From the NCBI GenBank assembly GCA_001557505.1, contig LSAX01000005.1:2232001-2296000 (forward strand): a stretch of DNA of 64,000 nucleotides, given 5' to 3'. The first letter of the stretch is position 1. Every line of letters starts with the position of its first letter. Origin of the DNA: Reticulascus tulasneorum. Taxonomy: Eukaryota; Ascomycota; Sordariomycetes; Glomerellales; Reticulascaceae. Positions 21,185-33,463 of this stretch are shown one piece after another. The position numbers and the translations under genes are program-made. Below the pieces are notes generated by a model. It was not told the DNA's origin. It saw only the letters and a program-made list of their open reading frames with translations, and did no database searches.

Positions 21185-23595
21185 GATGACGACTTGTATT
21201 ACGATGTTTGTGGTGGGAGTCTGGTAGTGAGTGTATGATGAGAGTAGGACTGGTAATTCGACAATGACAAGTAGGGCGAAAACGGGATCCTGACGATGCT
21301 TTGTGTGTGCTGGGGCAATGCGAACGTTTATAAGGCCGGACGGGGGATGGTTGTTGTTGCGCGGAGCTTTTGGCATTTCTGTGGCGACGTCATTCGTGTG
21401 ATTTAGTTCAGTGAGGGTCGCTCGGAGTGCCCAAGCCGGTGCCTGCAGAATAAGAGGAGCGATACTTGAAGAGGGTCCAGCATGTGGGTACTTATGGGAT
21501 CAGCCGTCACACGAACCAGGCCAGAACATGCCAAAAAGGTACGCATGTCAGATGGTTAGAGAAAGTACCGAGCCTGGGTCAGCCCACCCCATTCTGGGGC
21601 GCAGCCTTCGATGATGGATCACCAACTGGGATAAGCTCCCTTTGCTATGTGACCCTCTCTGCCCAATGCGGATTCGCAAACAAATGACGATCAACAACCC
21701 GCACATTGGCGCCGGCAGCTCATCGCATGCGGCTCTTCAGAAGCTCTACCATGTATGTACCGGAGCTTCAGAGGAACAATTCAACAGTTGCTGCAAAATG
21801 GTTCACGAGATGGTTTACTGGATTGGATGACTGACACAGCCATCGACAATCGGACCCTGGACATGACGCGGGCAAGCGTCTTAGACCTGATGCTCACAGA
21901 CGGCGAGCGACTGGAGTTTCAACGCCAAACACTCCCTATGCACAGACCAGTGCCGCCATCCTCTTGGTTTGCCTCGCCGGACGAACGTTCAAGGCTTGAC
22001 CTGCTGTTTCGCTGCAAACACAAGCATCTACGTCTGTCATGCCATTATTTATCGCGAAGACAAGTAATAAAACCAGCCGATTTAACGTCATAAGCCGTAA
22101 CCACGGTACTCGAGGGACACCATTGGCAATATTGCTAGTGCGTGTGCTTGACTAGACCAATGCCCCCGGAAATCCAGAGTGGTCCATAGATGCTGTATGT
22201 AGAAATGTCATCAGACGCCTCTAGAAAGAGGCTTGCAGTGATGATCTCATCGAAGCTGCACTACTCCGATTAGCCCCAAAGCCAACCCCCAATAGCAACA
22301 AGTGAGCAGAGTATAGAGCCTCGAGATTCCCAGACCTGGGCTGACTCGTGTGCATCATCAAGATCGTAAGAGACCTGGTTTTAATTAGAAGAGCGCCATA
22401 GACTACCTTAGTAGCTTAATTCGGGCCCTTACTCATCTGAGTACCTCCGAGGGCCCGGGACCAGAGAGCACTACTTACTTACTGTCCCAACACTCAATCG
22501 GTGTCTAGCCAACTGGTGACAAAACAAAAGTATGGCAAGTCTCCTTGGTTTTGTAGCTTGCAGGCGAGTTGTTGCAGGACAGCACGTAAAGGACGACATA
22601 GGAATTCATACACATGCCCTGGTATCCGTAAATAGCTGCGTTGAACATCCAGGCCACAATCGTGGGAGGGTTTGTCCTTCGCTCGGTGGAAAGACGGACT
22701 ACGCTCCCTTTTTATCAGCAACAGCTTGCCCACCCTTGTGGATGCGGGTTCTGGCAAGGGCAAACTTGCACAGCAGAGAACATGATGGCGCCCGCTTGCA
22801 TTACTTTCCAAGTTGCCTTAGAAAGCCTTAATAGGTCGCTTGAAGACAGTTCGTACCCTACCAAGGCTGGTCAGCTGCAGGGCATTGCTAAGTACAATAC
22901 AATGGAGGAATCAATCTCTACATGGAGGATCCTGTCTCGTACCCTAGGATAAAGGTGCGGGCAGCACGGATTAGCAACTTGCAAACGGAAACCATTGAAT
23001 TAGCTACAGTAACATCAATGAACATGTCAAACAGCCCGTTGGACATATGCACGAATCAAAGAAGCTATTTAGTTCTTTTCGCCTCATCCCGGATGGATTG
23101 GATTGTTTTGTCCGTTGCCCAGATGTTTCTGATCAAGGGCCGGAAGAACCCCCCAGCCTAGAAGCATTTTGGAAATGGCTGCCCCTTCGCTAAACCCGCA
23201 CCCATTGTACCCTTATCCCCTTTGGGAATAGGCCACTTTCTCTCCGTCCCATCCTCGAGGAACGCGCTTAACCTCCCAAGCCGCAACGCGTCTCACTCAT
23301 TATTTTCACCTCATCAACCTCACCGAGACAGCGATAGCAGACTTCTTTGCGCACGTGTGGAGCGTTGCGCATCATCTGACGCTACACTCATCGGTCCGCA
23401 ACCCCTCGTTCCTTTCCACGCTCGGTATGCGCATTGCCTAGTCAATGTTCACAGCATTTGTTCAAGGCGATCGTAGGGGAAGGCCTGGTCGGTCAGTCTG
23501 TGCATGCGAGCGGGGGACATAGCGACCGGCCACAGCAAGCACACAAGCTACCAATACCTTACTGTAGTAGGTACCTAAGGAGCCGGCCGCGCATC
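21185..23595. other. Long intergenic region between divergent PIL1 and KMT6
   Basis: About 2.4 kb holding the PIL1 promoter at the left and the KMT6 leader at the right. Short open frames at 21411-22093 and 22494-23161 show no recognised family. Two upstream ATG frames lie just before KMT6 (23427-23441 and 23445-23522), and a palindromic TAGGTACCTA lies at about 23568-23577. No RNA gene is seen. Confidence 0.6.
23427..23522 (+). promoter_or_regulatory. Two possible uORFs in the KMT6 leader
   Basis: If the KMT6 transcript starts upstream of 23427, its leader contains a four-codon uORF (23427-23441) and a second one of 25 codons (23445-23522), both closed before the KMT6 ATG at 23596. The positions are read directly; any role in translation is inference, because the transcription start is unknown. 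Confidence 0.35.
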
Positions 23596-26500
23596 ATGAT
23601 CATGCCTTTCGGCCGTCGCCGCGACTCCGGATCCGTGGCGTCAGGCTTCACTCACATCCCTTACGCGATCGACCTGACAGCCACCTCGAGCGATGAGGAG
23701 CAGAAACCTGCCAGTCCCAGCCCAGAAGTTTCTTATCTCGGGACCAGCTCACGTCCTCTGCCCAGCTTCCGCTCATTGGACAGCTTTGGAAGCGACATCC
23801 GGGTTGAAACTCAAAACCAAAGTCAACATGGCAATCGCAGTTCAAAGGAGCCTGCCAGCTCTGCACCGGCGCTTTCGTCCAAGAGGGAACCCAGTGTCAC
23901 CGGCTCGCGCTCCACTCCTAGTTCTGCACATTCTCCACTAGACCCTTTGCCCTCGAACTCAACGTCGCTGCAGCCATCGCCACGAGAGCGGTCCAAGGAT
24001 GCTGTTGACGAGATGGCCCAACTACTGAGGCCCACCGGTTTGGTGAAAACTCCTCAGCAGGTTACCCCGCCCTCTTCCAGCCGGGTTCAGAACAGTCGCC
24101 AGACGCCCAAGAAGCAGACGCCCCAGAGGGTTGAATGGACCGTTGACAAGATTGCCGAGTCTCTCCAAGTTTTCTCGAACGACGTCAAACATGCCCATCG
24201 AGAGCTATGCCAGTATATCATCAAGTCCACAAAGCCAGTCGACACACGTGTCCACACCGGCATTGATTTCTTTGCTGGCAAGACGCTCTTCCCAGTCCCT
24301 GAGCAAGAGGACGTGACGCTCAAAACCAAGTTTAAGGTGAGTACCGTGCCACTACCATGTCCTTTGAAATTCGAAATGTTAATGGCCGATTTAGCAACAC
24401 ATTCGCGGTAAGAAGGACCAGCGGGAACTGCACTACGCCGCTACTCGCATCAAGTCCAACAAGGACCGTGTGCCACCTTATCGGTTTCACCACACTGAAA
24501 TCACCAAAAATGTACTCACCCCCAACACAATGCTCAAGTTTGTGCCTGTCCTCCGAGATCTGGAGCCTTCAGAGGAACGAGACTACAACCTGTGGCTGAA
24601 GGAGCTGGAGAGGATGGACGCGAGCTGCGGGTTTAAGCCCATGGGGAGCCGAGAGCAGCGGGTCGCGCAAACCACGCAAAAAGAGAAGACTGCAGCCCTC
24701 TCGCTATTCTTAGACTCTTGGCTCAAGAAACTTGCCATAGGGGACTGCACCAGGTCAACCCTCATTCGCCATATGGCAAGCCAGGAGTCCGACGACGCCA
24801 TCACTCCCCAACAGAAGTCAAGCATCTTCAATTTGCACAGCGACGACAACCAAACCAGCTCTCCCAGGGCCGTGAGGGCCGCGACCATGTTCACTGAAGC
24901 CTTTGATCGGGTCTTCACGGCGGATGCGCCGAGAGATCCGCGGGATAAAGGGGTGGCCCTCCGCGACATTTTATTGCTTGACAAATCCGTCGACGACATT
25001 GTGGACTCGAAAAAGGTGGCCAAGGTTGCGTCCCAGGACGTCGCTGAGAAGGAAAAGGAGACCCCGGAATCCTTTATCGAGACGTATGTTGTCATGGGGT
25101 GCCTCATTTGCTACAGTAACTCATGCGAGCATGGCGACTACGGGCCAGACAACCACAAGCGGAATTTCTCGCTGGACACCAACGGGATGTACGGCCGCCT
25201 CTTTGCGCACAACCGGACTGTGTACTCGAAGGAGCCCGAGAGAGAGGACCCTGCCGAGATCCCTCCACCGCCATGCAAACGCCAGTGCTATCGGATCCAC
25301 AGCATTGGTCCGTCGGGCGAGGACACAAAGCCTTGGTCGGAGGAAGAATCCCTGGTCATGCGTGCCCTGCTGGAGACATTGGACCGGAGCAAAGTCAAGA
25401 TGAAAGCTCAGTGTGCAGCCGCTCAGATTCTGGACAGGCACTGCTGGGATGTGCATCGGCATTTGCAGTCTCTAAACATCACGCTGCCACCGGTCCAGTA
25501 CGTCGAACCGCCGAAGATCAAAGCTCTTCAATGGTACGACCGCAACAGAAAGATGCTCATGGGCGACTGGCAAGAACATACCGACACGCACGATTACAAG
25601 TTGCGCATCGTCAATGATCCGTGCCACCACGATGGACCGTGTTCCACAGCCAACCAGTGTCCTTGCGTCATGGCTAATGTTCTGTGTGAACGTTTCTGCC
25701 GCTGCACGTCCGAAACATGCGCGCACAAGTTTACCGGTTGCGCCTGCCACGCGACCGGCATGACCTGTCAGGCAAAGCAGAAAGAAGGAAAGCCCTGTAT
25801 CTGCGTGCAGCTGAACCGCGAGTGCGATCCCCTGCTTTGCGGGACTTGCGGCGCACGGGAGCGAGCCGATCCGGCTAACGTCGACAACGATGTGTTGCTG
25901 AGCACAGGTTGCCAGAACTGCTCTCTGCAGCGAGGCGGGAGCAAGTCCCTCGTCATCGGCCAGAGCCAGCTTGATGGCTGCGGGTACGGATTGTTCACAG
26001 TAGAAGATATAGCGGCCGAGGAGTTCGTTATCGAGTACACTGGCGAGCTTATTCTGCATGACGAGGGGGTGCGCCGGGAAGCCCGGCGTGGCGAGGCGTT
26101 CGAGGAGGGGTCCGTCACGTCCTACGTTTTCAGTCTTCTGGATTTCGAGGGGATTTGGGTTGACGCCGCTCTCTATGGAAATCTGAGTCGCTACATCAAC
26201 CACGCCGACGAGGATTACAATGTTGAACCCAAGATTCTCTACGTCAACGGCGAGTATCGCATCCGATTCTCGGCCACGCGAAACATCCGGGCCGGGGAAG
26301 AACTCTTCTTTAACTACGGGGACAGTTTCCCCAATCTCACGAAAAAGATGATCAAGGACAAAGCGGACCAGGAGGATGCCCCCGTTGGGCATGCGATGAA
26401 TGGAATGGACCTTCATGCTCCTGTCAAAAAGAGCCGTCGCCGCAGCGAGAAGGGTGCCTCCAAACGACTCAATAAGAGAGGGAGACCGACGGGAGCACGC

Positions 26501-27391
26501 AAGGAGGCCCCGAAAATGACCAACGATGATTATGAGGCCCTCGTGGATTTTGAGGGCCCCGCGAAGATGATCAGAAAGCGCAAGAGAGGGCTAGTCTCAT
26601 CAGATGAGGAAGAGGAGTACCGCCCATCCATGGCCGAGTCTCTCGACAAGTCAGACTCGCAGGAGCCCGAGGACCGCGGTGGAAGGCGACCGATTCGTCG
26701 GAAGAGGCCCGCCAGGACTGTTAGTCCAAGGGCGGAGCGGCCCATACACGAGCCGCCAGCTATCACGCCCACTCCGGTGAAACGGGGCCGAGGCCGCCCA
26801 AGGATTCGGCCTCTGACTCCTGTTCCCCAACTAAATGTTCCTCAAGTAAATGTGAGCATACAGGATGAAGAGGTCTTGCTCACACCGACACCGACAAAAT
26901 CACGCCAAGCACGACGAGTTAGGGTTCCAGTATCCAGCCCCCCGGCCGAGGATGGAATGCATATTGACGAGCAAGGAACGCCCCGTGTCACGCCATCCAA
27001 CTCGAAGGGCAGACGCGGACGACCACCAAAGGCCAATGTCCACAGTTCTGCGAAGGACTCCGATGTTGAGATGGAGGAAGAAACCGTCACGCCAACCACA
27101 ACTAGAAATCGCCGCGGACGTCCGCCCAAGTCTCGCTCTGGGGAGGGGTTGTCGGATTTGGAGGACATGATCGTTTCGCGAACCCCAGGCTCTCGGCAGA
27201 AGGAGCGTAAGCAGCCGTCTCCTATGGTGCTCTCGGAGGTTGAGGTTACCATCCGGGATTCTGAGGACGGGGACGAATATACCGACGACGACGAAGATGA
27301 GGACCCGGACGATCTGGGACGGGTACGGGACCGCTCTCGAAGGCGGAGGAAGCGCCCAGCCAGATTCCGAGCCGCGGACGAATCCACGTAG
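23596..27391 (+). CDS. KMT6: KMT6/EZH2 histone H3 lysine-27 methyltransferase (PRC2 catalytic subunit)
   Basis: Two exons, 23596-24336 and 24395-27391, give 1245 residues. KMT6 trimethylates H3K27 within PRC2 and silences facultative heterochromatin, often including secondary-metabolite and effector genes in fungi. The N-terminal half is Ser/Pro-rich, followed by a SANT-like region near CYRIHSIGPSGEDTKPWSEE. The CXC domain starts at C657 (CHHDGPCSTANQCPC) and holds the dense zinc cysteines expected just before SET. The SET domain spans about residues 764-890: DGCGYGLFTVEDI, the conserved N849-H850 (SRYINHADEDYN) and FFNYGD with Y888. All key SET residues are present. The tail of about 350 residues is basic and has AT-hook-like GRP cores near 941 (KRGRPTG), 1046 (GRGRPR), 1119 (GRRGRPPK) and 1153 (RRGRPPK), then an acidic patch and a basic end. 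The start is the first ATG; MPFGRR two codons later is an alternative. Confidence 0.97.
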
Positions 27392-29801
27392 AGTACCTAG
27401 CTCACGACCGAGGTAGTCTAGGAGCTGAAGAAAGAGCTTGATGGAAGTGTACAAGATGGGGCGAGGGAGTGTGTTGGGTGTTCTTAGATCCCTCTAGTGA
27501 CTTTGAGGTGCTGTAAGTAGGTGTAATACAGGTTTCAGGGACATAATGCATGCACTTGGACGCGAGTGATGTGCGTTTTTAGCTAAGGGTTACTAGGTTG
27601 TAGGCATTGCAAATATTCAAGCATGAACAATGTTCTCACCTTGACTGCTTTTTTATACTTTATAACTCCCTCGGCGCATGCCCAGTCGTAACCACGTTCC
27701 CTAGTGAACCTTTCAAGCTCTCTTATGTCGGCCATCGCTGTGGTGAAGTCATTGTAATCGGCAACCCCTTGAACGCTGATGTAGCCTACTGCCAGCTCAG
27801 TGTAGGATATTACTCTCCTCGGTTTCAATGCTGGTCACTCTCCTCGTCGAGTAACGTCCTTACGAGGTTGAGAATGCCGTGGTATGAGCTGTTCCGAGCT
27901 CATAGTCCGTCCGATAGCAGATGTCGTACCCGCCGCAATCCAAAGTGAGCTTTTGTCCCGATACATTCCAACATGCACAATATCTTTGACAACAGGATAG
28001 GTTTAATCTAAGGTGGCCAAAATAACAACCTACAATAATATGCATGGGACTAGTGAAGTTCATAGTCGGCAGCATCTCGCTATCTCGTGCAATCAGTGGT
28101 TAGAGGAGCAAGCAGGCTACTGGATCTTACACTGTCAACTGAAGCCACTCGTGGATATCATGCCTAGCTATACGCGGGGTGACATCCCCGAAGCGGATGA
28201 TGAGAGACATTTGGCATCCACATTTTCAGCAGATTGGAACGGATGAGTAATCTATACAACACTTGGGACAGATGAAGAGTCAAGTTGATGATTAACTTCA
28301 ACGTCCGATTTCTAGGGGATTCGACAGGCAGTCTTTGATCTCAGGCAAACGGAAAGGCATCGTTGGGCCACAGAACTGGATAGCGGAAGTTGAAGTTGAC
28401 CTGCTAGCACAAATCCACAAAGCTTGACAACGGCCACCCGTCTTGGCACCATTCCTCCGCGCCGTTGCCCAAAGCGACCCGGCACAGCGACTTCACAAAG
28501 CCAAGATTGGGGGCTAATAAGCGTTGCATATACCTTAAGTTAGGCGACGACTCAGAACCCAACAAACAACGGTAGACCAACACGTACGTTGGTTGTTCAA
28601 CTCGCAAGGAGACACGGCCAACTTGGCCCTGACCTGGGGATTGGGGGCATGCAAGCATCCAGTGCCACAAACAGTGACCGCGTACAGCTGCCAACCTAGC
28701 TGCTGCAAAGTTAGTACAACATGCCAATGTACATGAAACGCAGAGCCAACGGTGATGGTCAGCCGATTAATTTCACATCCCGACGGAAAAGAAAATCCAA
28801 CAGCGGTGGTATTTGAAATGCAAACGGGGCGGGATTTGCCCAGCAGCCGTTTAGGACCGTTTGTCTCTGAAAGCATAAGTTATCCTCTCCGGGCTTGTTT
28901 CCGGAGGATCTCGGCATCCTTCCAGAAACCACCCATCCACCCAGCAACCCTCACATTCCTCAGCGAGACTCGGCACAGATGATGCGAACACGAGCTTTTG
29001 AAAATAAGGTCAAAAAAGAAAACTCAGGCCCGTATTTCCTCTGTCGTAGGGCTGAAAGCCACATGCTTCCGGCGTGATTACAGCCATCTGTGGCGGGATG
29101 CGTTACTGGCTGGCACTCAGCCACATGCCATTGCGTTTCTATTCTCGTCTTCCCGTACAACCGATCAGCTCTCTTCCAGCGAACGAGCCATCCGCCGCCG
29201 CCACTCGCTGGAATGGAGAAGGCCATGCCCGGAGCCTTTGCCCGCTCGTTCCACGCAAACACCCATTTGCGGCAGCTATGGCTTGCCCTAATATCAGCTG
29301 CAAAAACGCAACCGCCCTTCTCGCTGTGCTGACTGATGCTTGGGCTATTGGTAAGGAAAAAGTTCGTGATCAGTCCACATGCAACCATGTTCGAACGGTA
29401 TGTAGTGTCGTGGTGGCGCATGCCGGATATGACGAGATAACGGCTGCAATGGCTCGTCTAGCCTTGCTTTCTCGTCTCTGCCGGCCGTTTGCGACCCACA
29501 AGCGTGCACACAAAATCGAAGCTGTCGCCCGTTGTTGGCTGCGTTTGTGTACCGGGGGGCCCGGTTACGAAGTGCGGATACGTTAGTATTAATTCTCGTC
29601 CTCCTAGTTGGGCCCCGGCTCGAGCTGCTTATTTCGATTGCAAGTGCAACTGGGCCAAGTTCCTTTAAAGAGCCTCGTCTTCCCTACTTCCTCCTTCGTG
29701 GGGTAGTCTTGCATCGTCACACCTACGCCTGAAGGCTTCCACTCGTTGGCTTTTTGCCTGTCATTCTTTCCGCGCATCTTCGCATCTCATACATCAGAGT
29801 C
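27392..29801. other. Long intergenic region, somewhat AT-richer
   Basis: About 2.4 kb between KMT6 and a small secreted-protein gene. Base composition drops toward AT at 27.5-28.4 kb. Scattered frames (27583-27828 minus, 28960-29586 on both strands) have no recognised family. The first is discussed in the findings. No transposon ends or RNA genes were seen. Confidence 0.55.
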
Positions 29802-30038
29802 ATGAAGTCCAACGTTCTTTTGCCAGCTATTGCTGCTATCATCTCTCTCGGGAGCATGATACAGGCACGGCCGATGCCGTGTCCAGACGTAAGTACTCTC
29901 TCTCATTGTCACGCCGAGGAGTCTGCTCTAACGTACATTCAGATCAAACGAGACGCGATATTGAACGGCCACATGAGCCCCGAAGTATGCTGCTCCTACG
30001 GCGTCTGCAAAGGCGACGTCGTCGTCCAAGGCGGCTAG
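29802..30038 (+). CDS. Small secreted cysteine-containing protein (effector-like)
   Basis: A two-exon model (29802-29888 and 29943-30038) gives 60 residues. It has a clear signal peptide (MKSNVLLPAIAAIISLGSMIQA), then a short mature chain beginning RPMPCPD and ending CCSYGVCKGDVVVQGG. The mature part contains four cysteines, enough for two disulfides. The intron has a GTAAGT donor and a TTCAG acceptor and keeps frame. Reading through it also stays open and would give 78 residues, so retained-intron translation is possible. I recall similar CCSYG-CKG-type mini-proteins among fungal secreted hypotheticals, but assign no function. Size, secretion and isolation in a gene-poor stretch resemble effectors or signalling mini-proteins; that is inference. 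Confidence 0.7.
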   Translation: MKSNVLLPAIAAIISLGSMIQARPMPCPDVSTLSHCHAEESALTYIQIKRDAILNGHMSPEVCCSYGVCKGDVVVQGG

Positions 30039-31805
30039 CCATACCTTGGCACTCGCGATCTCACGACCATGGTCACCTATGACACCTGGCCGATTTTTAC
30101 GACTCAACTTTACCGAGCCGATGTACATATCATCACCGCATAGTTTCGGCGTTCATCAGCTTTGGGCATTTCATCGATAAGGACATCTGAAATGCATCCT
30201 TTTTTTATGGGTTGGTTTTGGCATGGACCGGGGCATGGTTATTACGGCGTTTCAGGCCCATGATCAGAAGGAACTGGGTCCACTTCGGAAGCGATAAGAC
30301 ACAGAGGCACACATGGCTATCCTGGATATTAAGGGCGCGAAAGGCTGGTTGTCCAATTTGGAAGCATATCGCAGGATCTCTGGGCGGAGCCGCTGATGGG
30401 TAACTTCAGCTATTGTAAAGTACAGACTAGACTAGTAGAGGCAGGCCGAACAGATGCAAATGACGGTCGAGCTGTCAAATTCCTCCAGCTGCTGGTCATT
30501 TTGTACAACGAGTGAGAGTGGAACAGCAAACGTTCCTCCATTCATGGTTTCAAAGTTAATAAATACCCACCGCTTACAAAAGAAAAGAAGAAGAAACGCT
30601 TGTAGTCATTTTGGTATTGTAGTCGAGATTTAGTCAGAGAGCAAGTAAAAGATAACGTAAGAATTCATATACTTATCCTGATATTACTGTACACATTCTC
30701 CACCATGCTTACCATAATATTAACTTTCATTATTTCTGTGGGAGGGGATTTGGATATCCATGTCAAATCGAAATCGGGGGTGAGAGTGTTTGTCGTCCGT
30801 CGGTGAAAGGCAGACTGCCACCACCCTTTTTGTTACCAGTCGAGTGAGTCCTTACTTTCCAATATGTAGCTAAGGCCTCCTTGGGACAGTTTGCTTCCGA
30901 AAATGATGAGAAACGACCCCCAAGCCCGTTCCGTGTGGCGGTCCGCCCTCGGGGAGGGTGCAGACGGCTATCCGCTGAGGCTCAACCACTAGGGTGGATG
31001 CACTTGCATCGCTCGCAGAAACTAGCACCTCGATTGAGTGTGTGCTCCTGGTTTATAAGGAACAATGCAACAAGCCGATCTCGAGGATCCAAGCGGTGCC
31101 GAGCTTATGTACGAGGCCCTGTCAAGCTTTTGGATCTCGCGAGGCCCCCGCTCTGCCTGCCAATGGCCGGTCCATAACCGATGCGACGAGAATCCCCCGA
31201 AGCCAATTACTCCGAATGGAAGGCGGGTGCTATTCGTGGAGCTATTGACAGAAAGCACCACTTAGCCCGTGTCTGGACGCCACGTGAGGCCAAGCGGAAA
31301 AGCCCCGACGAAGAATATCTTAAGCGCAACCACTCGAGAGGCATGGGCAGCTCCATGGCCCTAGGCTCTGGTAAAGTGTTCGTCGACGGACCAGTCTGGT
31401 TGCATCAGCCATCGCCATGATTGGAGCGGGAGACGGGAGGGGTATTTGGGCTGGCATCGGTCTTACAGCTCCCGAACATTTTCCCCCATCACGAGCCCCA
31501 CATCCAGCCAACAAGCTTCGACCTGACGCTGCGTGACGCTGCGACGGGGGGCAATCGGACGCCGCCGTCTGGTATTTTTTTACTCGAGGTAGGGACTAGA
31601 TATACCAAAGACCCCTACGAAGCGTCTGTAATGTTTTGGACGCGGTGGTATATCAAGAGTACACGTAGCCGACCCTCAGGACCGGATCTCTTCGCTGCCC
31701 CTCTTCCATTCCTGCTCTCAAGCCTTTAGACCTTCAGCAGATTCCAGTGACAGATCCGACGATAGCTCGAGGAGTTCAGGCCGACCGCTTATTTTTGGGT
31801 ATATC
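30039..31805. other. Long intergenic region upstream of LAD1
   Basis: About 1.8 kb, AT-rich around 30.4-30.8 kb. It contains the LAD1 promoter. Open frames at 30881-31729 overlap on both strands and show no family. Confidence 0.55.
31262..31267 (-). promoter_or_regulatory. Possible XlnR/XYR1 site upstream of LAD1
   Basis: TTAGCC on the plus strand reads GGCTAA on the minus strand, the core bound by XlnR/XYR1-type activators of pentose genes. It lies about 540 bp before the LAD1 ATG. A six-base match can arise by chance. Confidence 0.25.
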
Positions 31806-32994
31806 ATGGCACCTTCAGCCGTCGACATGGCTACCACTACCAGCACCACAGTTAGCCCATCCAAAGCCAACATCGGCGTCTTCACGAACCCGAAGCATGA
31901 TCTGTGGATGAGCGAGGCAGAGCCAAGTTTGGCGAGCGTGACATCTGGGGATGGTCTGAAACCCGGCGAGGTGACAGTGGCAATTCGAAGTACCGGCATC
32001 TGCGGGTACTACATTCTGCAACACCGTTCATGGTAGCTGAGACATAAACTTACGATGGCACAGGTCCGACGTTCACTTTTGGCGGCATGGCTGCATCGGC
32101 CCCATGATTGTCGAGGGCGACCACATTCTCGGCCACGAATCTGCCGGAGAGATCCTTGCCGTCCATCCCACCGTCGAGCATCTCAAGGTGGGCGACCGAG
32201 TCGCCATCGAGCCCAACGTCATCTGCAACGAATGCGAACCTTGCCTGACCGGGCGCTACAACGGCTGCGAGAAGGTGGCTTTCCTATCAACACCACCCGT
32301 ACCGGGGCTTCTCCGGCGCTACGTCAACCATCCGGCTGTTTGGTGCCACAAGATCGGTAACATGTCGTATGAGAATGGCGCGATGTTGGAGCCGTTGAGC
32401 GTGGCCCTGGCTGGCATGCAACGAGCCGGCGTGCGACTTGGAGATGCGGTGCTCGTGTGCGGAGCAGGCCCGATTGGTCTGATCACCCTGATCTGTTGCC
32501 AGGCAGCCGGGGCATGTCCTATTGTTATCACAGATATCGACGACGGCCGGCTCGCTTTTGCAAAGGAGATCTGCCCATCGGTCATCACATACAAAGTCGG
32601 GCGGGAGTCAGCCGAGGACACTGCGAAGGCCATCCTGGGGTCTTTTGGAGGTGTGGAACCTGCTATCGCTATCGAGTGCACCGGGGTAGAGAGCAGCATC
32701 GCGGCGGCCATCTGGGCGGTCAAGTTTGGCGGAAAGGTCTTCATCATCGGCGTGGGTAAGAATGAGATCAACGTCCCGTTCATGCGCGCTAGCGTTCGAG
32801 AAGTCGATATTCAGCTCCAGTACCGGTACTGCAATACCTGGCCCCGGGCCATTCGACTTGTGGAGAACGGTGTCGTGGACCTGACAAAACTCGTCACGCA
32901 TCGATTCAAGCTTGAAGATGCGCTAGAGGCCTTCGAGACTGCCCGGGATCCCAAGACTGGTGCCATTAAAGTCCAGATCCAAAGTCTGGACTGA
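31806..32994 (+). CDS. LAD1: L-arabinitol 4-dehydrogenase
   Basis: Two exons, 31806-32005 and 32064-32994, give 376 residues. LAD oxidises L-arabinitol to L-xylulose with NAD+ in the fungal L-arabinose pathway. It is a zinc medium-chain dehydrogenase of the sorbitol-dehydrogenase group. Visible features are [16 protein letters not shown] at the start; the catalytic zinc site from Cys in STGICGSDVHFW and the His-Glu of LGHESAGE; the structural zinc cysteines in [15 protein letters not shown]; the Rossmann GAGPIGLI; and an Asp in [10 protein letters not shown] that favours NAD over [24 protein letters not shown] and [17 protein letters not shown] are near-invariant in fungal LADs. The first 20 residues are a Ser/Thr-rich extension before the conserved core. 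The closest paralogues are xylitol and sorbitol dehydrogenases, but the motifs favour LAD. Confidence 0.96.
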
Positions 32995-33463
32995 GTGCTA
33001 GACAGTCGTTCATCTGCGGACTCAGTATTAGGGTGGTGATGGACCGCGCTTGGCATATATAGATATAGACGGGCTCCGGTCTGCTTCATTGTATCCTCAG
33101 AGACTGTGTAGTTATTGAATGAAGTGCCATAACGAAGTAAATTGTACCTCGCTGCAGACAAAAGAAAACGAGGAGCTCCTCCTCAGGGTAGGCTGTCCTT
33201 TGATGCTCCCCAGGAGCTAGGACCCAACAGTGAATTGCCGCCCTCCCATTGGATATCCCAAAAGGGTTTAGCGCCATCCGCCCGCCAGTTGCCAGAACGT
33301 CCAACGAGCGAAAACTTCCGAGCTCTGTTTTTTTCCCGACGCAAAAGCCTCAAGCTTGACAACCTCCATTCACCCATCAATTGGCCGCCGACGAAGCTCC
33401 GCCAACACCCCGGAGCCCGAATCTACCATCCTCTCCCCTCATAAAGTGCATCGAGCGCCAAAA
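32995..33463. other. Intergenic: LAD1 3' flank and ATP20 promoter
   Basis: About 470 bp between two co-oriented genes. Pyrimidine- and CCA-rich sequence just before the ATG at 33464 looks like a short leader. Nothing else is seen. Confidence 0.65.
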
